A stretch of DNA of 64,000 nucleotides, taken from NCBI RefSeq assembly GCF_014652935.1, contig NZ_BMZT01000004.1, positions 234,378 through 298,377 of the forward strand, written 5' to 3'. Shown here one piece after another: positions 9,324 through 20,391 of the stretch. The position numbers and the translations under genes were made by a program. Numbering within the stretch: position 1 is the first letter of the stretch; the number at the start of each line of letters is the position of its first letter. The DNA is from Luteimonas padinae (GTDB lineage Bacteria; Pseudomonadota; Gammaproteobacteria; Xanthomonadales; Xanthomonadaceae). Under the pieces are notes generated by a model, which was not told where the DNA came from, made no database searches, and worked only from the letters and a program-made list of their open reading frames with translations.

Positions 9324-10168
9324 GCGCCAGCGCCCCCTGGCTCCGCCAGGCGCGACAGCCGCAGCTGGAACAGCACCTTGGTCACCAGCAGCCGCTCCTC
9401 GATCGGCTTGAGCACCAGGTCGTTGGCACCGTCGCGCAGCAGCGCGGCCTGGTTGGCGGGATTGGCGTCGCCGGTCATCACCAGCACCGGCAGCCGGCGC
9501 TTGGACCAGCCGAATTCCCCGCGTATGGCCTGCACCAGGTCGCCGCCGTCGAGCTCGCCCTTGAGGTAGACGTCGGTCAGCACGAGGTCGACGCCCGGCC
9601 CTTCGCCGGCGGCGAGGTTCCCGTGCAGGACCTCCAGCGCCGCCTCGACGCTGGTCACGTGCACCACCTCCATCTGCTGCGCCTTGAGCATGCGCGAGGT
9701 GGCGAGCGCGACGGTGCGGCTGTCCTCGACGTAGAGCACGCGCGCACCCGGGATCGGCGCCGGCTGCACGTAGCCGCGGATGAACTCGGCCAGCGCGCGG
9801 TGGCCGTGCGACTTGTCGAAGTAGTCGGTGACGTCGTCGCTGAAGTGGCGGCCCTCGAGGTGCTCCTGCGCGGTGCCCGAGATCACGATCACCGGCACGT
9901 AGCGCTGGCCGGCGGTCGCCCGCACGGCCTGGGCCAGCTGCTGGCCATCGCCGTCGGGCAGCACCAGCGAGGTGGTGGCGAGGTCGATGGGCGCGGCGGC
10001 CAGCGCGGCATGGGCTTCGGCCAGCCCGGCGCAGGCGACGATGTCGGCGCCCGGCAGCTGCGCCTTGAGCACGTCCACGATCAGCTTGCGCACCAGGCGC
10101 GAGCCGTCGGCGACCATGATCCGCGGCGCAGCGCCCTCGAGGTGCCGGATATCGGTCGCCCCGGACAC
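9320..10168 (-). CDS. Tandem receiver-domain response regulator, first domain lacking the phospho-acceptor
   Basis: Two CheY-like receiver domains fill the 282 residues, with no output domain. The first (about 12-135) has IMVADGSR and the lysine in YFDKSHG, but the phospho-acceptor position in [13 protein letters not shown] is occupied by Ser/Thr instead of Asp. The second (about 143-265) is complete: [37 protein letters not shown] with the acceptor Asp, [10 protein letters not shown] and VLKPIEERL. This resembles the receiver part of PleD-like proteins without GGDEF, so it probably works by protein binding. The GTG start at 10168 comes two bases after the ftsX stop, which ties it to the division genes. 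Confidence 0.88.
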   Translation of the reverse strand: MSGATDIRHLEGAAPRIMVADGSRLVRKLIVDVLKAQLPGADIVACAGLAEAHAALAAAPIDLATTSLVLPDGDGQQLAQAVRATAGQRYVPVIVISGTAQEHLEGRHFSDDVTDYFDKSHGHRALAEFIRGYVQPAPIPGARVLYVEDSRTVALATSRMLKAQQMEVVHVTSVEAALEVLHGNLAAGEGPGVDLVLTDVYLKGELDGGDLVQAIRGEFGWSKRRLPVLVMTGDANPANQAALLRDGANDLVLKPIEERLLVTKVLFQLRLSRLAEPGGAGA

Positions 10169-10170
10169 GC

Positions 10171-11118
10171 TCAGGTCTCCGTGGGTCGCGTCTGGCGCAG
10201 GAAGTGCCCGGTGACCGCGCCCGCGCCGAGCCAGCCGAGCACGGTGGCGCCGGCGATCACCGCCAGTGCCTGGCGCGGCGGGAAGCCCTGCAGGGCGAAG
10301 CTGCTGCCGTAGCTCGCGGCCAGTTCGGCCAGCGGCGCCCGCAGCGCGGCCCCGGCGGCGGTCAGCAGGGCGAGCGCGAGCGCGCCGGCGCCCAGCCCGT
10401 ACCAGGCGCCGAGGTAGAGGAAGGGACGGCGGATGAAGCCGTCGCTGGCGCCGAGCAGCTGCAGCACGCCCAGCTCCTCGCGCCGCGACTGGATGTCCAG
10501 GCGCACGGTGTTGCCGACCACCAGCAGCGCACCCAGGCCCAGCAGCGCCGCCAGCACCCAGGCCACGCGGCCGCCGAAGCGCAGCCAGCCGTCCAGGCGC
10601 TGGCGCCAGACCGCGTCGTGCTGCACCAGCTCCGCTTCGGGCAGGGTGCGCAGCGAGTCGGCCAGCAGGGCCTCGTCGCCGGCCGGGGTCACCACCAGTA
10701 CGTGCGGCAGCGGGTTCTCGCCCAGCGCATCGATGGCCTCGTCGAGGCCGCTGCGTTCGCGCAGCTCCTCCAGGCCCTGCGCCGGCGTGCGGTGCTCGAC
10801 GTCGCCGATGTCGGCGCGCGCACGCAGCTCGTCCGCGAGCCCGGCGACGCGGGTCTCATCGGTGGCCTGGTGCAGGAACACGGTGAGCTGGCGGGACGCC
10901 TGCACGTCGCCGGCGAAGCGCTCGACGTTCGACAGCACCAGCCACAGGCCCAGCGGCAGCGCCAGGGCCACCGCCATCACGCCGATGGTGAGCACGGTCG
11001 ACCATGGGCGGCGGAACAGGCGGCCGAGGCTCGCCACGACGCTGTAGGCGTGGTGGTCGATCCAGGCGCCCGGGCGCGAACGCGACGCCGGCCTGGCGCG
11101 TGCGATGGGCTCATTCAT
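10171..11118 (-). CDS. ftsX: Cell division ABC transporter permease FtsX
   Basis: FtsX forms a complex with the ATPase FtsE that controls peptidoglycan hydrolases at the septum. The start is the ATG at 11118 ([12 protein letters not shown]), giving 315 residues and overlapping the ftsE stop by eight bases. A cytoplasmic N-terminus precedes the first helix ([20 protein letters not shown]). A periplasmic loop of about 100 residues follows, then three helices including [20 protein letters not shown]. The [20 protein letters not shown] segment between the second and third helices is the FtsX permease signature. Confidence 0.95.
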   Translation of the reverse strand: MNEPIARARPASRSRPGAWIDHHAYSVVASLGRLFRRPWSTVLTIGVMAVALALPLGLWLVLSNVERFAGDVQASRQLTVFLHQATDETRVAGLADELRARADIGDVEHRTPAQGLEELRERSGLDEAIDALGENPLPHVLVVTPAGDEALLADSLRTLPEAELVQHDAVWRQRLDGWLRFGGRVAWVLAALLGLGALLVVGNTVRLDIQSRREELGVLQLLGASDGFIRRPFLYLGAWYGLGAGALALALLTAAGAALRAPLAELAASYGSSFALQGFPPRQALAVIAGATVLGWLGAGAVTGHFLRQTRPTET

Positions 11119-11803
11119 CGGCCAGGTCCTCCGGCGCGATGTCGTCGGCCAGCTGGCCATGGTCGAGCACCAGCACGCGCTTGCGCATGCGCTTGACCAG
11201 GCCGAGGTCGTGGCTGGCCACGAGCACGCTGGTGCCCTGCTCCGGCAGCGAGGCGAACAGCGCCATGATCTCGGCGGCGAGCGTGGGGTCGAGGTTGCCG
11301 GTGGGCTCGTCGGCCACCAGCAGCCGCGGCTCGGCGACGACGGCGCGCGCGATGCCGACGCGCTGCTGTTCGCCGGCCGACAGCGCGCCCGGCAGCGCGT
11401 TGCCGCGCGCGCCCAGGCCAAGGCGCTCGAGCACCGGGCGCACGCGCCGCCCGGCTTCGCCGCGGCGCATGCCGCGCAGCACAAGCGGCAGCGCGACGTT
11501 GTCGTGCACGCTGCGGTCGGCCAGCAGGCGATGGTCCTGGAACACGACGCCGACCTCGCGGCGGTGCATCGCCACCCGGCCGCCGCGGACCTTGAGCAGG
11601 TTGCGCTCGCCGAACAGCACCGCGCCGCGGTTGGGGCGCTCGGAGAGGTGGATCAGCCGCAGCAGCGTGCTCTTGCCCGCCCCGGAATGGCCGGTGACGA
11701 AGAGCATCTCGCCGGCATCGACGCTGAAGCTCACGTCCTGCAGCGCGACGTGCCCGCCCGGATACTGCTTGCAGACATTGTCGAAGCGCAGGACCGGCGG
11801 CAT
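11111..11803 (-). CDS. ftsE: Cell division ATP-binding protein FtsE
   Basis: This is the ATPase partner of FtsX, 230 residues. Walker A is GHSGAGKSTLLRLI, the ABC signature is LSAGEQQRVGIARA, and Walker B with the D-loop is LLVADEPTGNLDP. A Q-loop is visible in VGVVFQDHRLL and the switch histidine in VASHDLGLV. It is the first gene of the minus-strand run that ends with rpoH; the promoter should lie in the 172 bases between it and the end of rhlB. Confidence 0.96.
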   Translation of the reverse strand: MPPVLRFDNVCKQYPGGHVALQDVSFSVDAGEMLFVTGHSGAGKSTLLRLIHLSERPNRGAVLFGERNLLKVRGGRVAMHRREVGVVFQDHRLLADRSVHDNVALPLVLRGMRRGEAGRRVRPVLERLGLGARGNALPGALSAGEQQRVGIARAVVAEPRLLVADEPTGNLDPTLAAEIMALFASLPEQGTSVLVASHDLGLVKRMRKRVLVLDHGQLADDIAPEDLADE

Positions 11804-11975
11804 CGCGGGGGCTCGTGTCAGGGGGAAGCGTGAGTATCGCCCGGTGGGGACGATCGAACCAGACGCGGGCCCGGTCCGCGCCCGGGTGGACAGCAGCGGG
11901 CTCCGGTTGCCGCCACGGCGCTTCGCGCATGGGGCACCGCCGCCTCTTCAGCGGCGGTGGCCATGCTCGCGCCGG

Positions 11976-13751
11976 TCAGTGCTGCGAACGCGGCGCGCGG
12001 GTGACCAGCTTGCGCAGGCCCTGGCCGATGCGGCCGAACAGCGACGGCGACTTCTCCTGCGCGGGCGCGGCGGGCTGGGCCGCCGGCTGCGGCTTCGGCG
12101 CGCGGGGTTCACGCGGGGGACGGGGCGCCCGCGGCTGTCCGCCGGCCTCGGCGCGCGGCTGCTGGCCGTCCTGCGCCGGCTGGCCTTCGCCATTGACGCG
12201 GCGGCCGCCGCGACGGCGGCGACGCTTGCGCGGTGCGCGCTCGCCTTCGGCAGCCGGGACGGCGGCAGCGGAGCCGGGCGCGGCGGGCGTGGCGGCCGCA
12301 CCGTCGACCGCTTGGGCATCCTCGACGGCCACGCCTTCCACAGCCGCAGCTTCGGGGCGCGGCGCACGCGGCTTGCGCGGACCACGCTCGCGGCGGGCTT
12401 CGCCGGAACCTTCGCTGCGCGGACCGCGCGAGCGGCCACCGCCACCCTCGCGACGGCCACCGCCGCGGCGGGCCTCGTCGGCGGCGCGCTGCTCGCGCGC
12501 CTCGCGGAAGATCTCGCTGACGCTCTCGCCCTCGGCGGGATCGACCTCCACGCCTTCGCGCGGCTTGCGCGGCAGCGCGGTCAGCAGTTCCGGCGTCACC
12601 GGCTCGGACGGGATCTTCTGCTCGATGTAGGCCTCGATGTCCGGCAGGCCGATCGCGTAGCGCTCGCAGGCGAAGCTGATCGCGTCGCCCTCCTCGCCCA
12701 GGCGCGCGGTGCGGCCGATGCGGTGGACATAGTCCTCGGCATCGAAGGGCAGGTCGTAGTTGTAGACGTACTTCACGCCGTCGATGTGCAGGCCGCGGGC
12801 GGCGACGTCGGTGGCGACCAGGATCTCGAGCTGGCCGGCCTGGAACTTCTTCAGCAGGCTCTCGCGCTTCTTCTGCGGCACGTCGCCGGACAGCACGCCG
12901 ACGCGGTAGCCGGCGCGCTCCAGCGCCCGCGCCACGCGCTCGACGAACACCTTGGTGTTGACGAACACCATCGTGCGCGCGCCCTCGCCGCGGGACAGCA
13001 GGCCCAGCAGCAGCGGCAGCTTCTCCTCGTCGGCGGGGTAATAGAGCTTCTGGCGCACGCGCGCTGCAGTGATGGTCTCGGTCTCGACCACCAGCTTCTG
13101 CGGCTCGTTCATGTGCTCGTAGGCGAGCTCGAGCGCGCGGTGGCTGAGCGTGGCCGAGAACAGCAGGGTCTGGCGCTCGGTGCGCACCGGCATGCGGCGC
13201 AGCAGGAAGCGGATGTCCTTGATGAAGCCGAGGTCGAACATGCGGTCGGCCTCGTCGAGCACGCAGACCTCGCAGGCATGCAGGCTCACCACCTTGTGCT
13301 GCTTGACGTAGTCGATCAGGCGGCCCGGGGTGGCGATGATGACGTCCACGCCCTCCTGCAGCAGCTGGCGCTGCTTGTCGTAGTCGACGCCGCCGTAGAC
13401 CAGGGCGAAGCGCAGGCCGAGTTCCGGGCCGAACTTGATCGCATCCTTGTGGATCTGGATGGCGAGCTCGCGGGTGGGCGCCAGGATCAGCGCGCGCGGG
13501 TCCTCGGGCTTGCGGTCGGCCAGCGCCGGGCGCGTCAGCAGGCGGTTCACCACCGCGACCAGGAAGGCGAGCGTCTTGCCGGTGCCGGTCTGGGCCTGGC
13601 CGGCGACGTCGCCGCCGGGGAGCGCGACCGGAAGGGTCAGCGCCTGGATCGGCGTGCAGCGGGTGAAGCCGGCGGCCTCGAGGCCGGCCTGCAGGCGCGG
13701 ATGGAGGTCGAAAGAAGAAAAAGTGACGTCGGTCAGTGGTTTGTCGGTCAT
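11976..13751 (-). CDS. rhlB: DEAD-box ATP-dependent RNA helicase RhlB, with long Arg-rich tail
   Basis: RhlB unwinds RNA, in many gammaproteobacteria as part of the RNA degradosome. The helicase core of the 591-residue protein runs to about residue 385: Q motif [38 protein letters not shown] in [17 protein letters not shown], and [13 protein letters not shown]. The remaining 200 residues are low complexity: an RGG/RREGG stretch, a Glu/Ala-rich part with [13 protein letters not shown], and a Pro/Arg tail. That is longer than the E. coli protein (421) and typical of Xanthomonadaceae. The gene is divergent from trxA. Confidence 0.93.
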   Translation of the reverse strand: MTDKPLTDVTFSSFDLHPRLQAGLEAAGFTRCTPIQALTLPVALPGGDVAGQAQTGTGKTLAFLVAVVNRLLTRPALADRKPEDPRALILAPTRELAIQIHKDAIKFGPELGLRFALVYGGVDYDKQRQLLQEGVDVIIATPGRLIDYVKQHKVVSLHACEVCVLDEADRMFDLGFIKDIRFLLRRMPVRTERQTLLFSATLSHRALELAYEHMNEPQKLVVETETITAARVRQKLYYPADEEKLPLLLGLLSRGEGARTMVFVNTKVFVERVARALERAGYRVGVLSGDVPQKKRESLLKKFQAGQLEILVATDVAARGLHIDGVKYVYNYDLPFDAEDYVHRIGRTARLGEEGDAISFACERYAIGLPDIEAYIEQKIPSEPVTPELLTALPRKPREGVEVDPAEGESVSEIFREAREQRAADEARRGGGRREGGGGRSRGPRSEGSGEARRERGPRKPRAPRPEAAAVEGVAVEDAQAVDGAAATPAAPGSAAAVPAAEGERAPRKRRRRRGGRRVNGEGQPAQDGQQPRAEAGGQPRAPRPPREPRAPKPQPAAQPAAPAQEKSPSLFGRIGQGLRKLVTRAPRSQH

Positions 13752-13973
13752 TCGTCGGAAGTTCTGCGCGGCGTGGCGCGCTTGCGTGGAAGGCGGCAGC
13801 CAAGCAGACTGCCGTGGAGGATGTCGCGGCGGCCAGCCCCCCTTCGAAACTGACCCCCTCCGACGGGGCAGCCCCTTGAAATGGCCGCGAATCGCCCAAG
13901 TTTACCAGTTACCGCGGCCGCCAACCGCTCCGCCCGCCGGAGCCGGGCCGGCCGCCCCACGCAGGAGATCCCC

Positions 13974-14300
13974 GTGAGCCAAGCCGTCATCCACGCCAGC
14001 GACGCCGATTTCGACGCCACCGTCCTCGCCTCCAGCGAACCGGTGCTGGTCGATTTCTGGGCGCCCTGGTGCGGCCCGTGCAGGATGATCGCCCCCGCCC
14101 TGGACGAGCTGGCCGGCGAATACGCCGGACGCGCCAAGGTGGTGAAGATCGACATCGACCAGAACCGCGCCACCGCCCTGAAGTACCACGTGCGCTCGAT
14201 CCCGATGCTGCTGCTGTTCAAGGACGGCCAGGTCCAGGCCACCCAGATCGGCGCCGTCGGCAAGCCCGTCCTGGCGCAGATGATCGACAAGGCCCTCTGA
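13974..14300 (+). CDS. trxA: Thioredoxin 1
   Basis: Thioredoxin reduces disulfides in cytoplasmic proteins. The active site WCGPC holds Cys33 and Cys36 of 108 residues, and the cis-proline loop is SIPMLLLF. The GTG at 13974 was chosen over an ATG 93 bases upstream because AGGAG ends about seven bases before it and because the family length of about 108 fits. A trx-rho pair in this order is conserved in many gammaproteobacteria. Confidence 0.96.
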   Translation: MSQAVIHASDADFDATVLASSEPVLVDFWAPWCGPCRMIAPALDELAGEYAGRAKVVKIDIDQNRATALKYHVRSIPMLLLFKDGQVQATQIGAVGKPVLAQMIDKAL

Positions 14301-14346
14301 GGCCCGCACTGCAAAAACAACTGCAGGAACAACTCCAGGAGCAGCT

Positions 14347-14493
14347 GTAGGAGCAGCTACAGCTGCGACCGCATCATCACGCTGCGCACTTCCTCGGTTC
14401 TTCTGCTCCACGGGTCCTCGGCTCCCTTGGGTCCACGGGTCCTCGGGTCCGCGGGTCCTCGGGTCCTCGGGTCGCAGCTATAGCTGCTCCTAC
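14347..14493. repeat. REP doublet (REPIN) between trxA and rho
   Basis: Two GTAG-type REP copies face each other: 14347-14370 (GTAGGAGC...GCGACC) and its near reverse complement at 14471-14493. Each contains the imperfect palindrome GCAGCTACAGCTGC. Just before the first copy, 14316-14350 shows a 12-base periodicity (CAACTGCAGGAA-like units) running into the REP. The rest of the 364-base gap between trxA and rho has no gene I can support. Confidence 0.85.
14409..14474. repeat. Short tandem repeat of GGGTCCTC/GGGTCCAC units
   Basis: Within the loop of the REP doublet, variants of the unit CGGGTCCTC and CGGGTCCAC/CGGGTCCGC are repeated about seven times, partly interrupted. It is simple-sequence DNA between the two REP copies; no function is apparent. 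Confidence 0.7.
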
Positions 14494-14664
14494 AGCCGCT
14501 GCTGCAGGGGTTCGGGCCGCGCGGTCGCTTGCCGGCTGGCGCGGGGGATGCTAGTTTCAGCAGCACTCCGGCGCGCCCATGACGCGCCGCACCTTCTGCA
14601 ACACCCCTTCAGTCCATTCGCATGCCGCCCGCACAGGGCGCTCGCAGCTAGCGAGGTTCCGCAC

Positions 14665-16428
<1,764 letters not shown>

Positions 16429-16450
16429 CCCGCCCGGGTCGCCGTACGGA

Positions 16451-16474
16451 AAGCCCCGCACTTGCGGGGCTTTT
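16451..16474. terminator. Bidirectional intrinsic terminator after rho
   Basis: AAGCCCCGCA and TGCGGGGCTT pair around a very short loop, followed by TTTT on the plus strand; the minus strand also ends in a T-rich flank (TTTCC). It lies between the convergent rho and FAD oxidoreductase genes, 22 bases after the rho stop. Confidence 0.85.
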
Positions 16475-16504
16475 CATTGCGGTGCCTGCCCGGGACTTCG
16501 CGCT

Positions 16505-17716
16505 TCACTCCAGCCTGGCGAACGAGAACAATTCCGCCAGCGGATGCCGCCGGCGCTCCACCAGCGCCCGCAGCAGGCCCGCACCGAGCATGCTGTAGGT
16601 GATGCCGTTGCCGCCGTAGGCCATGGCGAAGTGCACGCGCGGCCCGTACTGGGCATGCGGGCCGAAGAACGGCAGGCCGTCCGCGGTCTCGGCGAAGGTG
16701 CCGGCCCAGGCGAAGGCCGGCGCCAGCGGCAGGTCGGGGAACAGCGCCGCCACCTGCTTCCGCAGCCGCCCGGCCTTGGCATCGACCCGCCGGTCGCGCC
16801 GCGCGGCGACGTCGATCGCATCGTCCTCGCCGCCCACCAGCAGGCGATCGTCGGACGTACTGCGCATGTAGAGGTAGGGCCGGGCGGTTTCCCACAGCAG
16901 CGTGCGGCGCAGCGCGCCCAACCGCTCCGGCGCGATGGGATCGGTCACGAAGGCGTAGCTGCTGCGGTTTCGCGCGACCCGCTGCCGCAGCCACGATTGG
17001 CCGGCATAGCCGGCGGCGAGGACCACGTGGCGTGCCCGCACGGTGGCGCCGGCGTCGGTGCGCAGGGTCACGCCACGGGCGTCGGGCACGATGTCCTCGA
17101 CCCGCGTGCGGTCGTGCACGTGCACGCCGGCGGCCCGGAGCTTCGCGAAGATGCGCAACGCCAGCCGATAGCTGTCGACCTGGGCACCGGTCCGGCTGAG
17201 GATCGCGCAGGGCGCGTCGAAACCGTAGCGGTCCCGGACGTCGCCGGAATCAAGCCACGCCACCGCGAAGCCACGTGCGGCGCGGGCCTCGAACTCCTCG
17301 CGCAGGGCGCCGCGATGCCGGCGCTTGCTCGCGTAGTACAGGCTGCCGCAGCGCCGGAAGCCGACGTCGCGCACGCGCGCGGCCAGTGCCGCGAGCTGGT
17401 CGATCGCCTCCACGCAGGACCGGTAGGCGAGAAGTGCCGCGGCCTCGCCGTGTCGCCTCGCCAGATCGACCATGTGCGTGTCGATCTCGTACTGCAGCAA
17501 CGCCGTGCTCACCGCGCTGCTGCCCCAGCCGACGTCGCGTTGCTCGAGGACGGCGACCTCGTGCCCGTGGGCCGCGAACTCGTCGGCGATCAGCGCGCCG
17601 GTGACGCCACCACCGACCACCGCGACGTCGCAGCGAAGGTCGCGCTCGAGCGGGGGAAAGGCGTGCATCAGCCCGTTCTTCACCGCCCACCAGGGGTAGC
17701 CGCTCTTCAGGTCCAT
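16505..17716 (-). CDS. FAD-dependent oxidoreductase of the D-amino acid/glycine oxidase (DAO) family
   Basis: The start is the ATG at 17716 (MDLKSGYPWWAVKNGLMHAF), giving 403 residues. The Rossmann FAD motif is CDVAVVGGGVTGALIADEFA, followed by VAVLEQRDVGWGSSAVSTAL as in GlpD/DAO-type enzymes. The C-terminal FAD contact is HFAMAYGGNGITYSMLGA. Members oxidise amines or N-methyl amino acids, passing electrons to O2 or a quinone; the substrate is not known here. There is no signal peptide. It is divergent from the secreted sugar dehydrogenase gene. Confidence 0.87.
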   Translation of the reverse strand: MDLKSGYPWWAVKNGLMHAFPPLERDLRCDVAVVGGGVTGALIADEFAAHGHEVAVLEQRDVGWGSSAVSTALLQYEIDTHMVDLARRHGEAAALLAYRSCVEAIDQLAALAARVRDVGFRRCGSLYYASKRRHRGALREEFEARAARGFAVAWLDSGDVRDRYGFDAPCAILSRTGAQVDSYRLALRIFAKLRAAGVHVHDRTRVEDIVPDARGVTLRTDAGATVRARHVVLAAGYAGQSWLRQRVARNRSSYAFVTDPIAPERLGALRRTLLWETARPYLYMRSTSDDRLLVGGEDDAIDVAARRDRRVDAKAGRLRKQVAALFPDLPLAPAFAWAGTFAETADGLPFFGPHAQYGPRVHFAMAYGGNGITYSMLGAGLLRALVERRRHPLAELFSFARLE

Positions 17717-17843
17717 GTGCCGGGGTCCGCGGGGAGGAAACCCGGCGCAGTCTGCACAAGCTGGTGGTGAACCCGGTTTCACGATGCACGGTCCCTGCGC
17801 AATACTCGATCCTTTCGCCACGGCCAGCCCCGGGGGTTCCGCA

Positions 17844-19874
17844 ATGCGCAAGACCCTGTCCCGCCCGCTGTTCGCAGTCGCCGCCCTCCTCGCCTTCGGC
17901 AGCGCCGATGCCAGCCTGCACGGGCGCAACGGTTTCTCCGGCAACCCCGCCACGCAGAACGGCGCCACCTGTGCCGCCTGCCACGCGCCCGGTGCCAGCA
18001 CGCCCACGGTCACCATCAGCGGGCCGCAGGTGCTCGATGCCGGCACCATTGCCGACTTCACGGTCACCATCAGCGGCGGCCCCGGCGCCACCGGCGGCCT
18101 GGGGGTGTCGTCCTCGGGCGCCGCTGGCAGCTTCCATGCCGCGGGCAAGGACGTGCACGTGATCGGCGGCGAGATCTCGCACACGCAGCCTAAGGCCTTC
18201 TCCGGCGGCTCGGTGAGCTTCGGCTTCCGCTGGCGCGCGCCGACCTGGAACGGCCCGGTCACGCTGTACGCCGCGGGCAATTCGAGCAACGGGCAGCTCG
18301 ACCTGCTGGGCGACGGCATCGGCGCCGGCCAGCTCGCGATCACCGTGCGCAACGGCAGCGGCGGCCCGCCGGAGCCGCCCGCGCCGCCGCCGTCGGAAGC
18401 GACCCTGGAGCCGTTCGCCAGCGGGCTGTCGCAGCCGGTGGTCATCACCCACGCCGGCGACGCGCGCCTGTTCGTGGCCGAGCAGCCCGGCCGCATCCGC
18501 GTGATCGACCAGGGCACGCTGCGCCCGCTGCCCTTCCTGGACATCCAGGACCGGGTCGACGATTCCGGCAACGAGCAGGGCCTGCTCGGCCTCGCCTTCC
18601 ATCCGCAGTACGCGAAGAACGGCTGGTTCTACGTCAACTACACCTTCGACCCACCCGGCAGCGGCCTCGACCGCACCCGCATCTCGCGCTTCAAGGTGGG
18701 CACGGACGCGAACGTGGCCGACCCCGCGTCCGAGCTGGTGCTGCTGGAGTTCGAGCAGCCCTACAGCAACCACAACGGCGGCGACATCCAGTTCGGCCCC
18801 GACGGCTACCTCTACATCGCCTCGGGCGACGGCGGCAGCGGCGGGGATCCGCAGAACAATTCGCAGAACCCCGGCCGCCTGCTCGGCAAGCTGCTGCGGA
18901 TCGATGTCGACGGCAGCGGCGGGCGTGACTGCAGCATCGCCGGCGGCGCGCACTACGGCATCCCGGCCGGCAACGCCTACGCCGACGGCCCCGGTGGCGC
19001 CGGCTGCGACGAGGTCTTCGCGCTGGGCCTGCGCAATCCCTGGCGCATCGCCTTCGACGCGCTGCTGGGCGACCTGTGGATCGCCGACGTCGGCCAGAAC
19101 GCCTACGAGGAGATCAACTTCATCCCGGCCGGCACCGGCGGCGGCCTCAACTTCGGCTGGCGCTGCTACGAGGGCGACCAGCCGTACAACAGCTCCGGCT
19201 GCAGCGGCGCCTACTTCGAGCCGCTGGTGACCACCAGCCACTCCGCCGGCAACTGCTCGATCACCGGCGGCCGCGTCTACCGGGGTGCCGCCTACCCGTC
19301 GCTGGCGGGGCGCTACTTCTTCACCGACTACTGCAACACCGCCGTGCGCACGATCACCTTCGACGCCGGCCAGCCGCGCATCGAGGACCCGATCCCGGCC
19401 GGCACCATCAGCCAGCCGGTGGCCTTCGGCGAGGACGTCGACGGCGAGCTGTACCTGGCCAGCCTCACCGGCACCCTCTACCGCATCGTCGGCACCGGCG
19501 ACACGGTGGAGTCCCGGGTGTCGACGCTGTCCGGGCAGTGCCTGCACGCGCCATCGCCCGCGGCCGGGACCGCGCTCGCCGCCTGGCCCTGCAGCGGCGC
19601 CGCCGGGCAGCGCTGGATCCTGCGCGGCGACGGCTCGCTGTACAACCCGGCCTCGGAGCGCTGCGCAGCCGCCTCGGGCACGACCCACGGCGCGGCGCTG
19701 CGGCTGCAGGCCTGCAGCGGCACGGCCACCCAGCGTTTCACCGCCACGCAGGCGGGCGAACTGCGCGTGGCCGGACTGTGCATGGACCATTCGCGCACGA
19801 TGCGCCGCGCGGTCCAGGCCTCCACCTGCACCGGCATCGACAGCCAGGCCTGGGTGCTCTCGCCGGCGGAGTGA
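17844..19874 (+). CDS. Secreted PQQ-type sugar dehydrogenase with CXXCH-bearing N-terminal domain and ricin-type lectin tail
   Basis: The start is the ATG at 17844 (MRKTLSRPLFAVAALLAFGS), a clear Sec signal peptide in a 676-residue protein. Residues 24-170 resemble a choice-of-anchor V/Reelin-like module and contain CAACH (Cys43, Cys46, His47), a c-type heme-binding pattern. After a Pro-rich linker, residues about 190-560 form a glucose/sorbosone dehydrogenase beta-propeller (VEQPG-like VAEQPGRIRVIDQG, GLLGLAFHPQYAKNGWFYVN, HNGGDIQFGPDGYLYIASGD, LGLRNPWRIAFD). Residues about 560-676 have QxW-type ricin B repeats. It should oxidise sugars or sugar alcohols outside the cytoplasm. Whether PQQ is the cofactor is family knowledge, not visible. 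Confidence 0.85.
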   Translation: MRKTLSRPLFAVAALLAFGSADASLHGRNGFSGNPATQNGATCAACHAPGASTPTVTISGPQVLDAGTIADFTVTISGGPGATGGLGVSSSGAAGSFHAAGKDVHVIGGEISHTQPKAFSGGSVSFGFRWRAPTWNGPVTLYAAGNSSNGQLDLLGDGIGAGQLAITVRNGSGGPPEPPAPPPSEATLEPFASGLSQPVVITHAGDARLFVAEQPGRIRVIDQGTLRPLPFLDIQDRVDDSGNEQGLLGLAFHPQYAKNGWFYVNYTFDPPGSGLDRTRISRFKVGTDANVADPASELVLLEFEQPYSNHNGGDIQFGPDGYLYIASGDGGSGGDPQNNSQNPGRLLGKLLRIDVDGSGGRDCSIAGGAHYGIPAGNAYADGPGGAGCDEVFALGLRNPWRIAFDALLGDLWIADVGQNAYEEINFIPAGTGGGLNFGWRCYEGDQPYNSSGCSGAYFEPLVTTSHSAGNCSITGGRVYRGAAYPSLAGRYFFTDYCNTAVRTITFDAGQPRIEDPIPAGTISQPVAFGEDVDGELYLASLTGTLYRIVGTGDTVESRVSTLSGQCLHAPSPAAGTALAAWPCSGAAGQRWILRGDGSLYNPASERCAAASGTTHGAALRLQACSGTATQRFTATQAGELRVAGLCMDHSRTMRRAVQASTCTGIDSQAWVLSPAE

Positions 19875-19878
19875 GGCC

Positions 19879-20319
19879 TCAGCCCAAGTGGAACATGAGC
19901 TTGGCCAGCAGCACGATGCCGACCATGTGCCAGAACAGGCTGAGGTGGAGGCGCCTGGACACGGACGACACCAGGCGCCCCCTGCGGCGCAGCGACATCG
20001 CTACGATGAAGTGGCCGGCGACGCTGAGCGCGAGCACGATCTTGAGCGCCAGCAGCAGGCCGAAGTCGCCCTCCAGCGCGTCCGCAAGCAGCGCGCGGTA
20101 GCGCCAGGCCATGCCCAGCCCGCTGCCGTAGAGGACCAGCAGCACCCACGGCATCAGCCGGCTTGCGCGGCGGCCGATGCCGGCCTCGACCAGGTGCATG
20201 GCGTTGCGCGGCACGTGCCGGCGCACGCGCCCGAGGATCAGCACCTCGAAGAACACCGTGCCGACGAACACGAACGCGGCGAACAGGTGCAGGACGTGCA
20301 TGACGGCGTAGTGGCCCAT
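19879..20319 (-). CDS. CopD-like integral membrane protein
   Basis: This 146-residue protein has four predicted membrane helices (VMHVLHLFAAFVFVGTVFFE, LMPWVLLVLYGSGLGMAW, LLLALKIVLALSVAGHFIV, LFWHMVGIVLLAKLMFHLG) with histidines inside helices 1, 3 and 4. This is the layout of small CopD/DUF2269-type proteins, which may bind copper or heme. The gene is convergent with the sugar dehydrogenase, with four bases between the stops, and downstream of the ankyrin gene. Its role is not known. Confidence 0.65.
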   Translation of the reverse strand: MGHYAVMHVLHLFAAFVFVGTVFFEVLILGRVRRHVPRNAMHLVEAGIGRRASRLMPWVLLVLYGSGLGMAWRYRALLADALEGDFGLLLALKIVLALSVAGHFIVAMSLRRRGRLVSSVSRRLHLSLFWHMVGIVLLAKLMFHLG

Positions 20320-20391
20320 GCCGCCATCGTCGCGCGCCGCGGCGGCGCGACGCCATGACCCGGGTCAAGGCGTCTCTGCGCGGGGGCCCGC

